Assembly: GCA_948099385.1 (NCBI GenBank)
Contig: CANUEZ040000029.1
Coordinates: 3,999,501 to 4,063,500 of the forward strand
Source of the DNA: Fasciola hepatica
Lineage: Eukaryota; Platyhelminthes; Trematoda; Plagiorchiida; Fasciolidae
Direction: 5' to 3'
Length of the DNA: 64,000 nucleotides
Below, piece by piece: positions 46,601-61,079 of this stretch. The position numbers were made by a program, and so were the translations under genes. Within the stretch, counting starts at the first letter, position 1, and every line of letters begins with the position of its first letter. The notes under the pieces were generated by a model. That model did no database searches. It was not told where the DNA came from and saw only the letters and a program-made list of their open reading frames with translations.

Positions 46601-48397
46601 AAATAAGAATTTCGCCGAAGAGAGTGGGTCTTCAACGTCTACTCTGGGTCCACTTGCAACTCTAGTTGGCATCAGGAAGCCCAATACACTCTTGTAAATG
46701 CTAATCTCTTGCACTGGATTATATGATCACCCAAATAAACGAAAGACAAACGATTTTTGATCGTATACCAGCCTTTATTTATCGCTTTTTTCAATTTTTT
46801 TTCCAGTTTATACAGGTAAAAAAGCGAAAAGAAAACAAGCTCATTCTCGATAACTACGTCTTCTTGGCTAATTCAGTTAAAGATTTGGGTTATAAAGGTG
46901 TAACTTTACGAACAGTATCTGTTTGTCAAGATGTGTTCGGATCGCCACGAAAAATGATGTTGCGTAGTTAGAAAGAAGTTAAGAGGACAGCTGTTGCTGC
47001 TCCGTGGTTGGATAAGAGGCCACTGAAACAATGGACATGGTTTCTGGGATTATCCATTTTCGGTCACGGCCTAAAAGCCAGGGTCTTCGTAACAGATTTC
47101 AAAGTTTGAGTTTCGGATGATGTCCAGGGCCATTGGAACGCACCTGTCTCTCTCCGTCACCAAGTTTCATAGGTAATCTTCACTGCGAAATATCGTTCCT
47201 CATTCTGGTGATGCTCCGTTACTGACCACCAGGGCCTTGTGATTACCCGTTTAGCTGACCCCAACTCGACCGTGCTGCCCCGTTTGATCATGCTACTAAA
47301 GGATTTAATTTGGTGGAGTTCATTCTTAAAGATATGTCTCTAGCATTCCATCACTTTTTAAATACTGGTAAACATAGGTTCATGGAATGGTTTACAAAAG
47401 CCTACATCTGGGCTTTTATCATCTAAACAGAGAAAGATGATAGTTATCTCAAAGCAAGAATGTGAAACAAGTTTTAATGGACAAAACAAAGACCGATCTG
47501 AACCTCATAGGTCTTTAAGCTGAGTTTTTAACTTATTGTCTACATGCAAGTCATTTGTTTTGGGTCTGGGGAAGAAACAGAAGGTTTCCCACAACGTTTG
47601 AACTTCCACTTCCAATCTACGATCTACGTTTTAGAACCCATAAAGTAATTTGTGAAAACTACTGCCACGATGTGCATTCAAACTTCTCCTTTCTATTTAC
47701 TGGGATATTTTACCCACAAACTGATTGAGTCACGATAGGCTAGCCCCCGTTATCTCTCATGGTCGATATATTTACTTCCAAAATGCGAAATAAGGTACTT
47801 CGAAGTAATTATAATTGCTATCCATAAAGGGCTGATAAGTGGAAGGAATTTTTTTGCGGTAGACTTATTTACCCTTAGAACCTTTGTCGAAAAGTACAAT
47901 CCGGTGCACCATGTGCTTGATTCCAAACTATGAGAAGGCTTGCTTCTCATGCGTATCGATGAACGATATAAGCATCTTAGTAGCTTTGTCTGTCTCTCTC
48001 TCTCTAGTTTAGTCCATGGGAGCTCGTGCACAAAGGGTCGAATTACGGACAATCAGCGAGCTTTTCAAAGCCTGCTACCAGGATCGTTTTACTGGGAACA
48101 GAATATTGGGAGCTCCTAACAGACCACCAGCAGCATCTCTTATCCACTTCATCGGTAAGCCATGAATTTTTACAAATTTTGAAAATAGACCATTTACCTT
48201 TTTTATTTCTATGCCTACATAATCACTTGTTTGCTAGACTTAAGGTGTCTAAGTCAAAAGACGTGGTATGTTATAAGCTGTTAAGTAGTTCACGCCGATG
48301 TTGTTTAGTATACTTTCTGGAAACGCCTCATCTAGTTTTCAAACAATCCTATTTAGAACATGAATTCATACCACCCAAAAAAGAATACTGTATATTG

Positions 48398-48400
<3 letters not shown>
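40672..48400. other. No gene recognised
   Basis: Nearly 8 kb of AT-rich sequence. The longest frame is 147 codons (44101-44544, plus), with several hydrophobic stretches and no family I recognise; chance is likely. The 98-codon minus frame at 41889-42185 has even codon use but no motif. Spliced host exons cannot be excluded from sequence alone. Confidence 0.4.

Positions 48401-48454
<54 letters not shown>
48401..48454. repeat. (TA)27 microsatellite
   Basis: Uninterrupted TA dinucleotides over 54 bp. Confidence 0.95.
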
Positions 48455-48456
<2 letters not shown>

Positions 48457-51400
48457 AGGGAAGAGTCACTAAAAACGAGCTTTTCCGCATGGATATCTTT
48501 CGTCCTAACGTAATGGGATTATTTATTCAGTGAATTCGATGGTAGCTGTAACAGTTATATGAGGCGGGCGCTTTCGGGTTGCAAAACCTACTGCCAGTAC
48601 AAAAATCCATTCAACAGTGGTCAAAATAGTTATCATATTTTGTAAATCTTGCAATTTTCGAATGCAGACGGCTAGCTCTTGAGCTTCTTTGATGAATTCT
48701 ACTACGTGAAGAAAATGATAGTCAATTTACGACGAAAAACAAACGGTTATAAGCCAGATGTTGAAATCAGAGGGCACATCTATTACAATTACCATTTTCT
48801 CTGATAACTGCAGGCTTCAAATGTTGGTTGCTTTTTCTGAGTACTGAAACCTCTCAACTACATATAGAACAGGCTATCCAGGTTCGCTGACTAGTAGTAG
48901 ATGGTTGCGTTTCCTCACGTAGCACTGTTTTACCATGGGTGAAAGTTTGTGGGAGTACAAGGCATACTTTATCATAGGCGAAAATCCTGGCCTAGTATAG
49001 TTTAATTATTTGAGCTGCTATTTTTAAAACACTGCCTTCTCCAACAAAATGATGTTATTAGTATTTGAAAATCCAGCCACAGATCAAGCTGCCAACCCGC
49101 TCTATGACAGTGTAATTCTATGATGACGTAAAACATAAGAAACCGTTTTCCATCGTGTAAAGTTAGAATAACTTACCTGACTATTAGTTCGCTGTTAGTA
49201 GCCACTTTTCCGTTCCGCCTGGCTGCCACTAGTTGATTTTTTCCACCCGTATGTTAGCCACTGAAACTGTTCCTTGACGAGTACCTAAAATTTTCTAGTT
49301 TTCTACAAAAACCTTTTGACAGAAGAACAATAACATGAATTAGTCTAAGCAACGGAACAAACAATGCCCAACAAGATGTCTATTTTCTCTTTGCTATTGC
49401 TTTCAGTTTCAGGAAAGTAGTTGCGATAACTTCCCATCGATGGTCCTCATCAAGCACTCATATGTATAGAGATGAGTAGCCAGTCACACAAGAATTGTGA
49501 GTGAGTTAAACACGTGAGTCTGAGAACATGCTGATATTTTGAATCGACTTTATTGCTTTTTGCTTGGCCCTGGTAAGACAGCCATTTTGAGGAGTTCAGC
49601 TCTTGAATCCTGCCACCACTGAGAAGTTGTTCATTCGGTAGCCTTTGGTTGGCCGCGGTCCTGTTCCAGAAATATTGTGTGTTACTGAATAACAAATAAA
49701 AATGAAGCAAACAATTATTAGTGTTATTACTATCATTATTATTTAGACAAAGAACTCAAAAAGAGGTTGAAAAAGCATATAAAGTAGACATATACGGGAT
49801 ATTGACCGTAGCATTTGCTGCTCCAGCAACAACCGTATATGACTGCTTTGATAAAATGACTCAATTCTGTGTGCTTGCACATCTGTGTGTGCAATCGGTT
49901 ATTTGAGCTGTTCAATCGTGAGTGCATCAATGATCAGGCTCAACATAACTGGGCCATCATTCACCGCAAGTGAAACCTTGAAAAACATAACAAAGTTTTC
50001 CGGGTCCGGCTTCTCGCTGCCGTCCCCACGTAGCTTCGTATTCAGATTTCCGGACGGACTATGGGGGTACCTCCAGCTTAAATAAAGATCACTTTTATCT
50101 AAGTAGATTACTGACACGATTTTGCCTCTGTGTTTTAGAACACATGTTGTTTTTGACCGAGCTTGGTTGCGGAAGTTGCATCTCGAACTGAGTTGACATC
50201 ATCAATTCAACTGACCTCCATTTTTCTATTTTCTAATCTCACGGCCAAATTCCAGCAACACAGTGTTTGTTCTTTTGCTGAACGATTCACTATTCCACGA
50301 CCAATCCTAAATGACAAGCGAGAACAAACGAATCACTGCATGGTTGCCTCAGTTTTGTTGGGATCATCGGCGGTAAGCATAAACGGGATGACAACTGGGT
50401 TCAGGCTTCGAGTGCGTGATTGTGACTTGCCTATGCATTCACCCTTAAGCTATCCGGGCTGATGCGCAACGATTGCAGAAGAAGCTCGGGCGAACCCTAG
50501 TTTCGTATGCAGAACATTCATTTTGCTGTCGACGAACCTAATTAAATGCGCATAGTATTACGTAGATCAGATTTGATGAGTTCCATAGACTCCCCGTAAT
50601 TCTTTTGGCATCTTGGCAGAAAACATTTCATCATCTATCAAGATGAATTCCTCAGTAAATAAACGATAAAACGTCTCTGACATAACCACTGTCTTAAGCT
50701 TAAAAACCCCCTCGCCCGGGATGTAAATACCACCACCATGTTGATCACCTTCCTTGGATAACAACCGATGAGTTGGGCGTTTTTAGTCATTTGGTTACCT
50801 ACATTTTAAACAAATTCTTGATAAAAAAAAACCATCTTTAATATGTTTCAGAAAACTTTCTTGATAAAATAAGGCATTACTGCATCTCAAAGAGTCTATG
50901 TTTGTGCTGACAAAGATCTTAGGTTATTTTACCTGCCGAATTTACCACCCCGTCTAAAGAGCTATGAAAGCCAGCTAACCAACCTTTATTTTGTAATTTA
51001 TACAAAAATATTGCTTACGGTAGAGCCAGGTCCATTTTTCACTTTGAGGACAAATTCCTTCCGTGAGGAAATCTTCATCTTCAAAGTGGAAAACATATAG
51101 AGTTCAAGTAAATTTGTATCTTAGAAGTGAGAACATGAATCAAAATAGATTGGACATGAAGTGAAATTGTGTTCTACGCGCTACAAGCTAGTAAATAGGA
51201 GCATAGAAAAGATAAAATAGAAATCGAGGAAGTTAAACCTATGCAGTGTTCGGTGCCCCCGGCCATTTTAACTGCCAGTTCCGATTCACGTACAGACAAA
51301 GTAGACGATCCATCACCGGAGCAGATTACGTCGTCGCCTGATAAACTTGCATGACTATTAGATTTTAATTACAACGAAATATTTGCTGAATTCGTGGAAT

Positions 51401-51489
51401 GAATTGATGCGCAAATTGAATTTCAAAATTAGGTCACAAAGCACTCATGAGCCTGTGAAAAACCTATTTCAGTTGATCTGTTTCAGCGG
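48455..51489. other. No gene recognised
   Basis: AT-rich, with frames no longer than 99 codons and no motif. No repeat shared with other parts of the window was noticed. Confidence 0.4.
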
Positions 51490-51810
51490 AGTAAAAGGTA
51501 TCAGTTGGACAGAATTGATATCGGCCATCAGTATCGACTGTTCTCTATCAAAGTTCAAGCACAAAAGTACGATGACTGATTCAGTATTTAGGTGGAGGGG
51601 GGTGGTGAGTGAAATCAGAAAAACGAACAGTAAGAGTTATTCATGCCAAAACAGACATCCAAATGAGGACAAAAAACGGGGTGGTGGGAAATAAAGCAAA
51701 ATGAGGTTACCACGGCTTCCCAAGTTGTGTACCGAATGTCTTTTGAATAAAAATTTCGGACTTTGTCCGATGAATGATTACTGCCTGCTTGAGCTTTGGA
51801 AAGTTTCGAT
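51490..51810 (+). repeat. Inverted repeat near 52 kb, left arm
   Basis: Pairs with 52181-52528; position sum 103991 over the inner 240 bp. I count eight mismatches in those 240 bp (about 97 percent). Outside this the match continues with a roughly 40 bp insertion in the right arm and lower identity. The inner edge is the word TTTCGAT. Confidence 0.88.
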
Positions 51811-52180
51811 TTCTCGGCCTCGTGATAATCCGGCATGCACTAGCTGAGTGAACTCGATGACCTGAATTCAACACTGGTGTGCTGCGGCACCAGATGGTAA
51901 CTTTCCACCAAGCTTGCAAGAGTTTCTTGGGATGTGCTCACAAATTCCTGTAGAGAAAAGGAGTAGGTAATACCACAGCTGTATTGAAATTTGTAAATAC
52001 AATTGGAGTTCGCATGACCGTCCGGCATTTCCAAATTATTTCTGTCGAAACGAAGACGATTTTCGTGTGCTATTATCTAACTGGCTCCATAGAAGGTGCT
52101 GCGAACCAGCCTGGTGGGTTGATGTCTGTTTCTAGTCAAAGCTTTATCGCCCTTAAAATGTAGGCGATTGGGAACTTCTT
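51811..52180. other. 370 bp spacer of the 52 kb inverted repeat
   Basis: Single-copy AT-rich sequence between the arms. No gene or motif is recognised. Confidence 0.75.
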
Positions 52181-52528
52181 ATCGAAATTTTCCAAAGCTC
52201 ACGCAGGCAGTAATCATTCATCGGACAAAGCCCGAAATTTTTATTCAAAAGACATTCGGTACACAACTTGGGAAGCCGTGGTGACCTCATTTTGCTTTAT
52301 TTTCCACCACCTCGTTTTTTGTCCTAATTTGGATGTCTGTTTTGGCATGAATAACTCTTACTGTTCGTTTTTCTGATTTCACTCACCACCCACCTCCACC
52401 TAAATACTGAATCAGTCATCGTACGTTTGTGCTTGAACTCTAAAACGATCATTATTATATACATTAGCGGCTGGTGAAGAACAATCGATACTGACGGCCG
52501 ATTTAAGTTCAGCTGGAATTTTTTAGCG
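52181..52528 (-). repeat. Inverted repeat near 52 kb, right arm
   Basis: Mirror of 51490-51810, starting ATCGAAA. It carries about 40 bp (roughly 52441-52480) that the left arm lacks. The outer end is diffuse, around the word CAGCTGG (52511-52517). Confidence 0.86.
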
Positions 52529-53218
52529 TTGATTTCTACGTTTTTTGATTCTTTTCTGTTTCCTTATTAGCCCATTCGTAGGTACTTTCTTCTGGCCCCA
52601 ATTGTTGCCAATAATTTTCATATTAAAAATTCACTGCGCCAAATAATGACGTTTTCACGCCAAATTCATTGTGCCGTGAAAGTGCAAGTATTAGATTTTT
52701 GTCAAACCGTTTGATAACACGACATCCACTTTGTGTTTAATAACCATAGAAAGTATTGGTTGAAAGGATTTCGCTTGTTTAAGCTGACCAGAACTTTATA
52801 TATTTGCAAATTTTATTCTCAGAAGCAATGCTCAAATCTCCAAGGAATAATAATATGTTGAATGATTTATGTTTCGTCGTGACAGTAGACGGCGCTGTTT
52901 TTCCAGTTGGCTGGTCGTACGCCGAGGTGATTTTAGTTGAAACCAACACGCCACCGCATTACAGTAACTATGTCCCAATATCTGAACTTTTATAGTTCTG
53001 CGAGTAGAAACTAATCCTTATTTTGCTGAAATTAATTAATTAATCACCACTATTTTTTTCAGATTATCAAAAACGCGTATTTGTTCCGTCAGTTTAGTCA
53101 CCGATATAACCTAGCAGGAAATCCATAAAGATGGAAAACTAGGTGCATTAGACATCCCTATAACGATAGGTGGCAACATGTGGGGGTACGTAGCTGGCTG
53201 TCATCTGAGGGCCATTTC

Positions 53219-53233
53219 GGGGGGGGGGGGGGG
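53219..53233 (+). repeat. Run of 15 G
   Basis: A homopolymer G15 in an otherwise AT-rich stretch. It could form a G-rich structure, or its length could be a sequencing or assembly estimate. Confidence 0.9.
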
Positions 53234-54625
53234 ATTCGCCCTAAGTTGTTTGGACAAAGCTATTTTGTTTGTCCACAACTTGAATCTTCGAATGACCGAA
53301 AAGGCCACCGGCCTTTTAAGTCCTGGTTATTCTGTGATTCACCAATCGCCAAGCATAAAATCCGCTGACCTTTACCCTGCTCAACTTTGGTTCTATCGAG
53401 AGAGAGAAAAACAAATGCTTTCCAGACAATGACTTTCATTTTTTTTATCGAACTATATGTTCCAGTTCTTTATTACGAGGCCAGGACCAACTGTCCCAAA
53501 ATTGAGGACAATGTTGTCCCTCCTGATATGTTTGCAGTACACTGACATTGAATTTTGCATAACATTGTAGCTATACGACGAATGTTTATAAAGCTGTTGT
53601 GGGGTACAAAACAGTACGTTAAACTGGCTTCCCTCCTGTACTTCGAACAATTCTGTGGAAATTCTGTTCAAAAATACATTACAGACTCCCACTGCGTTTG
53701 CTTGCAGCTAATCCTTTTTACGGCGGGTTTTAAACTGTGCTCGATGGATTAGTCAAGCATAGATAAAGAAAGGCCAAATGAAATAATTTCATACGCAAAT
53801 AAGCTCTGTCACAATGGTAAGAAGGTAAACAGTTTTTACTTCCGTGCATCGCACTCTGAGCAAACAGTCGGTCCACAACTAAGCCGACATCGAATTTTAC
53901 AATAAAAATGATGCGATTCACAAATTACAAACAAAGTCAAATGTAAACAGAATGCGAACATTGTATGCAGTCTCATTTCGGACATCTTTATTCCCACAAC
54001 TCGCCAAGTGAAGGTTGATGACTTGGACAGGAATTGTGAACATTTATATTGTAAAATGAATCCACATGGCCTGCATTGATAGAACAACATTCCCGTTATA
54101 TAGAGTTCACAACCCAACTATGATGACAGATTATCCTTTACATCAACAGATTGCTATTTAATGCTGTCTAATGTGGTTACCCTTCCAGTGGTCCTTTCTT
54201 TGGGTTACGAATCTCTGTGTCACTGCAGTTAGCCCTTGTGATTGTTTCTGTGTTCTTCCTTACACAAGCACCGATAAGTATGCAAACGAGGATGTGAGCT
54301 GCCTTCAAAGTTCACCTCGTGTAAGAGGGATAGAATTGCGCTTTTCTAATACCTAGTGACTTCATCATTATCATGCATGTGGCCGAACAGATTTCACATC
54401 GCGTATTCTATTCATCAAGACGTTGGTCTGTAGTATGAAAATTCTTTGGAACTTTTGAACAATAATGCCTATTAAAATAGGTTTTTTGACGATTTCCGAA
54501 TAGTTCCGATTTACACAATCACGCAGTATTACTGCCGATCTCGCTACTAAAAATCTTGGGAAACTGTACAACTGTGTCATCTTTGTTAGAAATCATCAGC
54601 ATTGTACATCCTCCAAGCCCCCAAT

Positions 54626-54679
54626 GGTAATTCCCACCCGGGATGAATGACTGTGAGCTGGTGCCTAGCCACCAAGCTA
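54626..54679 (-). repeat. Weak tRNA-like (SINE?) stretch
   Basis: The minus strand reads TAGCTTGGTGG, like an A box, and about 40 bp later GGGTGGGAATTACC, a poor B box. It would be a degenerate tRNA-derived SINE head. The support is motif only. Confidence 0.25.
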
Positions 54680-57600
54680 TTTGGGTTGGTTCTTAACGAT
54701 TTGTCGGTAAAAGCCCCCCTCCCCCGCTGGTGCTGGCTTTGATTCAATACAACCGGTATGGAAAAATCAAAAAATCCGGATTTCTTCTGAGGCTTTACCA
54801 GATAATGATAAAGTAAAGCTTCCGAATTTCCCAATTTAGAATTGAATTATAATGGTAGATTTTGCCGTAGATGATTTGATCAAGCTCCTGGCATTGACGA
54901 CATTCGATGATCTAAAAGGACTGACTTTGATAAGTTACTCAAATTAAATGAAACGGATTCTGTGTACTGATTGAAGTGAATAGACAGTAATGAATCAACA
55001 TAACTTGAAATTTATTTCACAGCTAACATATTACTCTCCGAATAACATAGCAAAACAAATCAAAAGAACGTTTACTCCTGTTCTCACGGTAAATACGATT
55101 TGCGAAAGTCGTTTTGCGATACACAGGAAATTGTTTCAGGTAATCTCTCTGACGATAATCTGTATTTCACTGGGTCGATATTATCGAGAGAAGCTGCCTA
55201 GTACATTCAACAACTATTAACCACTGATGAAAAACTAATACGAATAGCGGGAGAAAACCAAGCAAGGTTTGCTTGTAAGAAAACACTCAGAACTAGAGAT
55301 CCACAGACAAATGAACGGGCTCTTCGTCGTAGTCGGTTCTTCATTGATGTCCTGATAAACTCTCCGGGAGATGGTGGGTTACAAAAGCAGTTTCAAAGTG
55401 TCTTACAACCGAAACATACTGTAACCCCTAACTTGATAAAAAGTGAATGATATCAGCTGTGCAATTACTGTTAAGGATGATTAGGAGAGAACCGGGTACT
55501 CATAACGCGAAACCAGTCTAGTGCTTCCGGACAAATTTTGTCCTGTCATCCATAGATAGTAATGTACCACTTATATGAAAAGCCTAGAGCGAATTGTTGC
55601 AGTGTTTCCTAAGGCTAATATCCAGTTATATCAAGAGTAGATAAAATAATTAGTGCATTCTATTATGAAAGAAGGTTTTCTGCAACCATGGATTTAATCC
55701 GTTCCGCTAGAAGAATGCAAGTTCAACGAATCAATTCATAGAGAGGAACAATGACCTTGTCATTTGGGAATGTTCCATAATAAGAACAGCACCTTTTGCA
55801 CTTTGAATGCGAAATTCGAGTAATAATCCGGTCGTATGATGCACAGAAAGTAGAACTTTAGCGAAAACATTACCTTTCATCTTAGAAGTTAAATAAAGCT
55901 TTTATTGTTCATTTGAACAATGTGCCGATTCTTTGGTGACAGTTTGGAAATTTCCATGGAACAAGCTCGACGAACAATTTTTGGGAAGAGTGAACCTAAG
56001 GAAAAGATAATAAACAATCTTGACCTTCATGTGGTTTGCATAAATCACACAACAATTTGATGGGATTTATTCTGTCAAATACACTTCAATGGACAAGGGG
56101 CAGGTGGCATTGATTGGTTTGCACATCAACTGCATATAATTACAGAGGATGGTTGTCGATCATCAAGTAGATTATCAATCCTAATTCTTCCTTTTCCATC
56201 TCACACTTTACCAAGGGGGAGATTTTTGCAAATCGGTTCGTGAAATGGACTGGATACTGCGCGAGGGAAACAAGAAGATCCGATGTGTACAGAACTCGGA
56301 TCAATGAATTTCTGGGATTATACAGTGTGAAGGTACGTGGTGAAACTGGATAAGATTAGGAAATATTTTACGGTTGACACGTTTACTAATGATAACGAAA
56401 GAGAGCGAAAATGAGTAAAAGACGTTAAGGGATACGGAGAATAAGTTTGGGGGTATAAAGTGAATAATCATTCCGTTACCGGATACAATTAACTTCAACG
56501 TGGATAAGAAGTATTTCTCACTCTAAAATTACTGTTAATTGATTAGTGCGATGAAGTGCACTAATTCCAACAAACAGAATGAGTCGAAACTCGCTCGGTG
56601 TGATTGAATGCGAGCGATGAAACTTGTTGAGATATGTTAACGTTAAATAAACCGGACACGATAAGACGTAATATTTCATGGCTGGATGCTTCTGAGAGTG
56701 GGAAGATAGAAATAACTACAACACTGGGAATATTTAGCAGTCATTTATAACCGTGGGAGGAGAGATGAAACGCGGACGATCATAGGTGGTTTATGAAAGT
56801 TCTGGTTCGCAAAGAACATGACACAAATATTTTCGATTTTTCGTAGACAATCGGAATACAGAAACGTGAGCTTTAAAGGTAATAATTTAATTTTCAGTAA
56901 ATCAAGAAACTAGCAATAACTAATTATGGGATTCGAATATATAAGATTAAACTTGAATTTATTGGTTTCAAATGATTTCCTTTGTCAAACTACGCATTAT
57001 CTTACTTGCTATTTGATTCCAATGTGATTTGTAGGTCGCGCATTTGAGAAGCGTAAGCCCTGCAAGTTAGTCCTTACGGAACCTAAATAATAAGCAGCCC
57101 ACCACATTCTCCTGAGCAATCTGAAAGTACGGATAAACGTACTCAGCGCTGCCGAAAACTATCATGGAAAAGGAATGAAACGCAGTGCAAACGGTAGCTC
57201 ACTGCCAACCAGTACTTGGCATGGCGTTGGCTGTGAAATATGGATGGTTGTTACTGTTTGTGTCAGACAATACGCTGGCTGTCAACCAGGACAGCTTACG
57301 TGTAAGATGAATAATTCATAGTTTTATACACCATGCCTAGGCCTGTAGGTTTACCGTAGATTGCCGATTTGCTTGGTCAATATGATCTGAAAAAGCTCTT
57401 TCCCCCGGGCAACGACGACACCACTACGCCAACCAATAAAAGGCTTTCCATCTGATTAGACGGCTCTTTGTGCATGGCGAATTTAACACATGGTTGATTA
57501 TTCCAGTAAATCGCATTCTATCTGAGGTTAGGCCTCAGAAAATAACATGAACTGATGGTACGAATAGGTTTCTACCACAGCTGTAAAGGAATAGGAATGC

Positions 57601-60600
57601 ACACATCACCTAACCCAAAGCGTGCAACTGAAAACACCTTTAGGCGATGAACCCTAAAGCTATCTTTCCAATTCCGCTTCACTTTCTTCCCGGACTGTTT
57701 ATTTCCGTGCAAGTTTGAAAGCAGTGCGTTTTGATGATATAGAATTAAATTCACGAACGGGATTGACAAGCCATTAGCTCATAGCCGAGCAGGCATACGT
57801 TTTCGTTGGACTCGGAATACGCATTCGTTGAGAATTTGAATTCTACTAAGCACCAAGTGCACCGTGAATACAGAGAAACATTTTGCACTAACCCGAACAA
57901 TATGAACTGTGTTCTTTTCTATTTGCAGGCAGCGCTGATAACAGTGCGATGTTATCACTCTTACGAACCATTTGTTAATCACGGACTCATCCATGACGTG
58001 GAACAATATACACAGAATGCAAGAAAACTGGATACTCCTTCGTTTCAGTAACACAAACAAATATTGAAGGGACGGCATAAATAGTCTGAGTGTTTAAGAA
58101 AAAGCCTAGAAAAGGCCTTTTTCGAGGATTAGTGGATGTTAATTCTGTGCTTCACGGCTGGGCTATCAAAGTACATCTCCTGTTATCGTGCTGCTTATTG
58201 GAAAACAAAAATCACCAGCAGCTGATCGTAACTCGGGAAGGAATAAGTACTTTGTGACCATCTTTTGGTATAAACAAATTCGTAGATACAATTTTGAAAT
58301 TTTGGTGATCATTACAGAGGGGGAGACGATAAAATTATTGAAATAGTTAGGGAGTTTTGATATTTGCCCCGTAAAACAAACTTTTTGGCAGCTTATAATC
58401 ACGTGTTCCATTTTTGCCGCTGTTAAATTTTACGGCTGACCTAATCTTTCTATGTGAAGTCTGTCACTGCCGTTAAGTAATCAGGAAAGTACATCACGCA
58501 TTGCCCAATCGCTTTGTACTACGTGTACAACTACACTGATCCGTTAGATGCTGACCAGATGTGAATACTAATTAAATGATTCGGGCCTATACTCAAGTAT
58601 ACTACGATGAATAAGTCCTTGTTTGAGTTATTCGAAAAATGTCGTACCTGGTAGAACACACCACTCATTTCAAACCTCAGAACATTTGTTCTGCAACTAT
58701 TATAGATTGTTTTGGACGTCTACAAAACCCCAAACAATCTTAAATGAATATAGCAGTAACATTATTTCCTACTGCTTGAGTGTTGTGAACAGCCTCTAGC
58801 ATTGTTAATGGGCCTGATAACAGTGGATATTTGTGGAACAGTAAGTGCCATCGCTGATTTGACTGCAATCTGAATGAAAGTTACTAGATGATCTAAAACT
58901 CCAAAGAAACTGACGTAATAGTTGCTGAGTCATTCGTTACTCAGGATCCACACTGGAATAACTTCCGACTCGGTAGTAATTACCAACATCCAGTACTTAT
59001 ATGTAACTCAGGTCAGAAAATTTGCAGCCAAAATAAGAAGACTTTTAGTCAGTCGCAAAAATTTGAAGCTAAATATTCCTGGTTTAATTTTCATCTAAAA
59101 TCTAGTGCACCATTGATGAATTCCTACAACCACCATTCACAAGTTGTGTTTTCGCGGCTTTTCACTGACTAATGAAACCTGTGAAACCAAGCTTGTCTCT
59201 ACGTGACTCGAATAAACCAAAAATTCCAGACAATGACCCACCACAAACGACAAGTCAGAGGCATGTTCAGAGGAGCATAATCGAATTCCATTCAAAATTT
59301 GATTTATTCATGCGTGATGCAAACCATTAGCACGATAGTTTTAACCTGAGATTTTGTATACCATTTCTGGTTTTCATATTTTAAAACTGAAAAAGGCCAA
59401 CAAATATGAACCCAAACTACAAGGGTGTATCAAAAGCTGACAAAATTCCTTGTTGGACTCTATTATGAAACAGATATCAAGGGTCAAACGTGGTGAAACT
59501 AGCGACACTGATTTCCTTTTCATTCAAAAGCCATCCCCGGAAATGGGGCCAGTGTATAACAGATTCAGCGTTATTTTCAGCAAATGCGTTTGACATCATT
59601 ATTATTCAACCAAAAAAACGCCTTCTATGGTGGGGTATGTTCTGTCCCTGGAGGCATACAGTCATGCTTAAAAATAGAAAGTTTTAGCCAGCTATTCCAA
59701 GAGTATCGCTATTTGCACTCGGTTACTGATCGCATCGACACTTGTCAAACGGTTCCAGGCTGCATCGAAGTTAATGTAATTCATACGGATTTTATTCGAT
59801 TTATTCGCTCGCATTTTCCACACCCAAAATGTCCAACGCTGCAGACCGGAATCGAACTGGCGGTAAGCGGTGGGGGGAATGCCGCCGGTTCAATTTCGGC
59901 AGGTGACTTTGGATATTTTGATGCGAAAAGGGCAGGCGGATTTTTCTTTGTGTAGGAATCAGGATCCCCGTGTCCATGTTGCTTTCTATGAACCAGATGT
60001 TTAAGGTATAGTTTACAGTAAAAAAGGACACTTTTCCTACCGAAATGTGCAAACTATCCTGCACCAATGAGTCCACTCCAAAAGATAAATGTTCCGCTGA
60101 TAGTCAGCCTCTTCTAGTTGATTCTATTCTAACGTAAAAACTATCAGTGTGATATATTGTGCAAACGGTAAAAAACACGTTTGAGCAAATGGGAATCTAC
60201 GGAAGAAATCAATAACCAAGGAAGAAAAAAAGAAACTGAGGGTAAATTGTCGACTGATCTTCTACCTTCGTGTTCCACATTGCATGAATTTAGAGAATGC
60301 ATATTGGTGAGCAAATTTGTTCTCAGTGAATCATACTCTTGTCATTATATCACGATATAATACGGCGAGTTGGTGGATTGAACCTATTCAACAAATAAGT
60401 GGGATTGGTAGAGAATAGTGGCGAAAAAAATATAGTAGTCCAGGGTTAACTGAAGACAGGCTGCAAATTGTTCCACGCGTGTTACTGCTATTGTCCACAA
60501 TACTGGCCTTAATTCAGTCGGTATAGAGGTGGTCATAAAATGGTGAGTGAATAAATATATAGAAAACCATACGAAGTTCATAACGCTTCAGCGATATGCC

Positions 60601-61079
60601 TTACCAAAGAAAAGGCCTTATTTCTACTGCCTTTACTGGCATTTTGCGTAACAGCCACGCACTAGATGTATTGTGTTAGGAATTACTCCCTCGTTATTGA
60701 ATGATTTGAAACTGGTTACATTTTTGTATTCGTCTTTCTCCTGAGCATTTGCAAATGTACTGTGCAGTTGGGTAATTGATGTTATGAACACTGTAGCTAA
60801 TGTTTCAAATGTCTGTCTATCAATTGAAAGGTGGGACGAAATGTTATTTATTTTGTCAACGTAGATTACTTTAGAGCTTGGTGAGAACTGAGTCATGGTC
60901 AAAAACGCAAAGCCACCGAGAGAAAATCATGTATTGGTTACATTTCTAATGTTCCAATGGTAGTAACCTAAATAATTATTGGGAGTAGTTGGTTACGAGG
61001 CTTTTAGCTAGAAGATTTGTGAGCATGGAAACATTTTAATTTTGTCATCTTACACTTTTGCCTGAACACAAGTTAGTCG

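Larger units (their letters stand above)
52529..61079. other. No gene recognised
   Basis: AT-rich, with frames up to 123 codons (59584-59955, plus) and no motif. Apart from the G run at 53219 and a weak tRNA-like stretch at 54626-54679, I see nothing structured. The 59.5-59.95 kb frame is GC-richer at its end (a Gly/Ala-rich stretch) but shows no recognisable domain. Confidence 0.4.

Noticed and set aside
58096..58125. An A/T-flanked hairpin resembling a bacterial terminator.
   Set aside because: The window is eukaryotic and no transcript is known there; short hairpins of this size are expected by chance.
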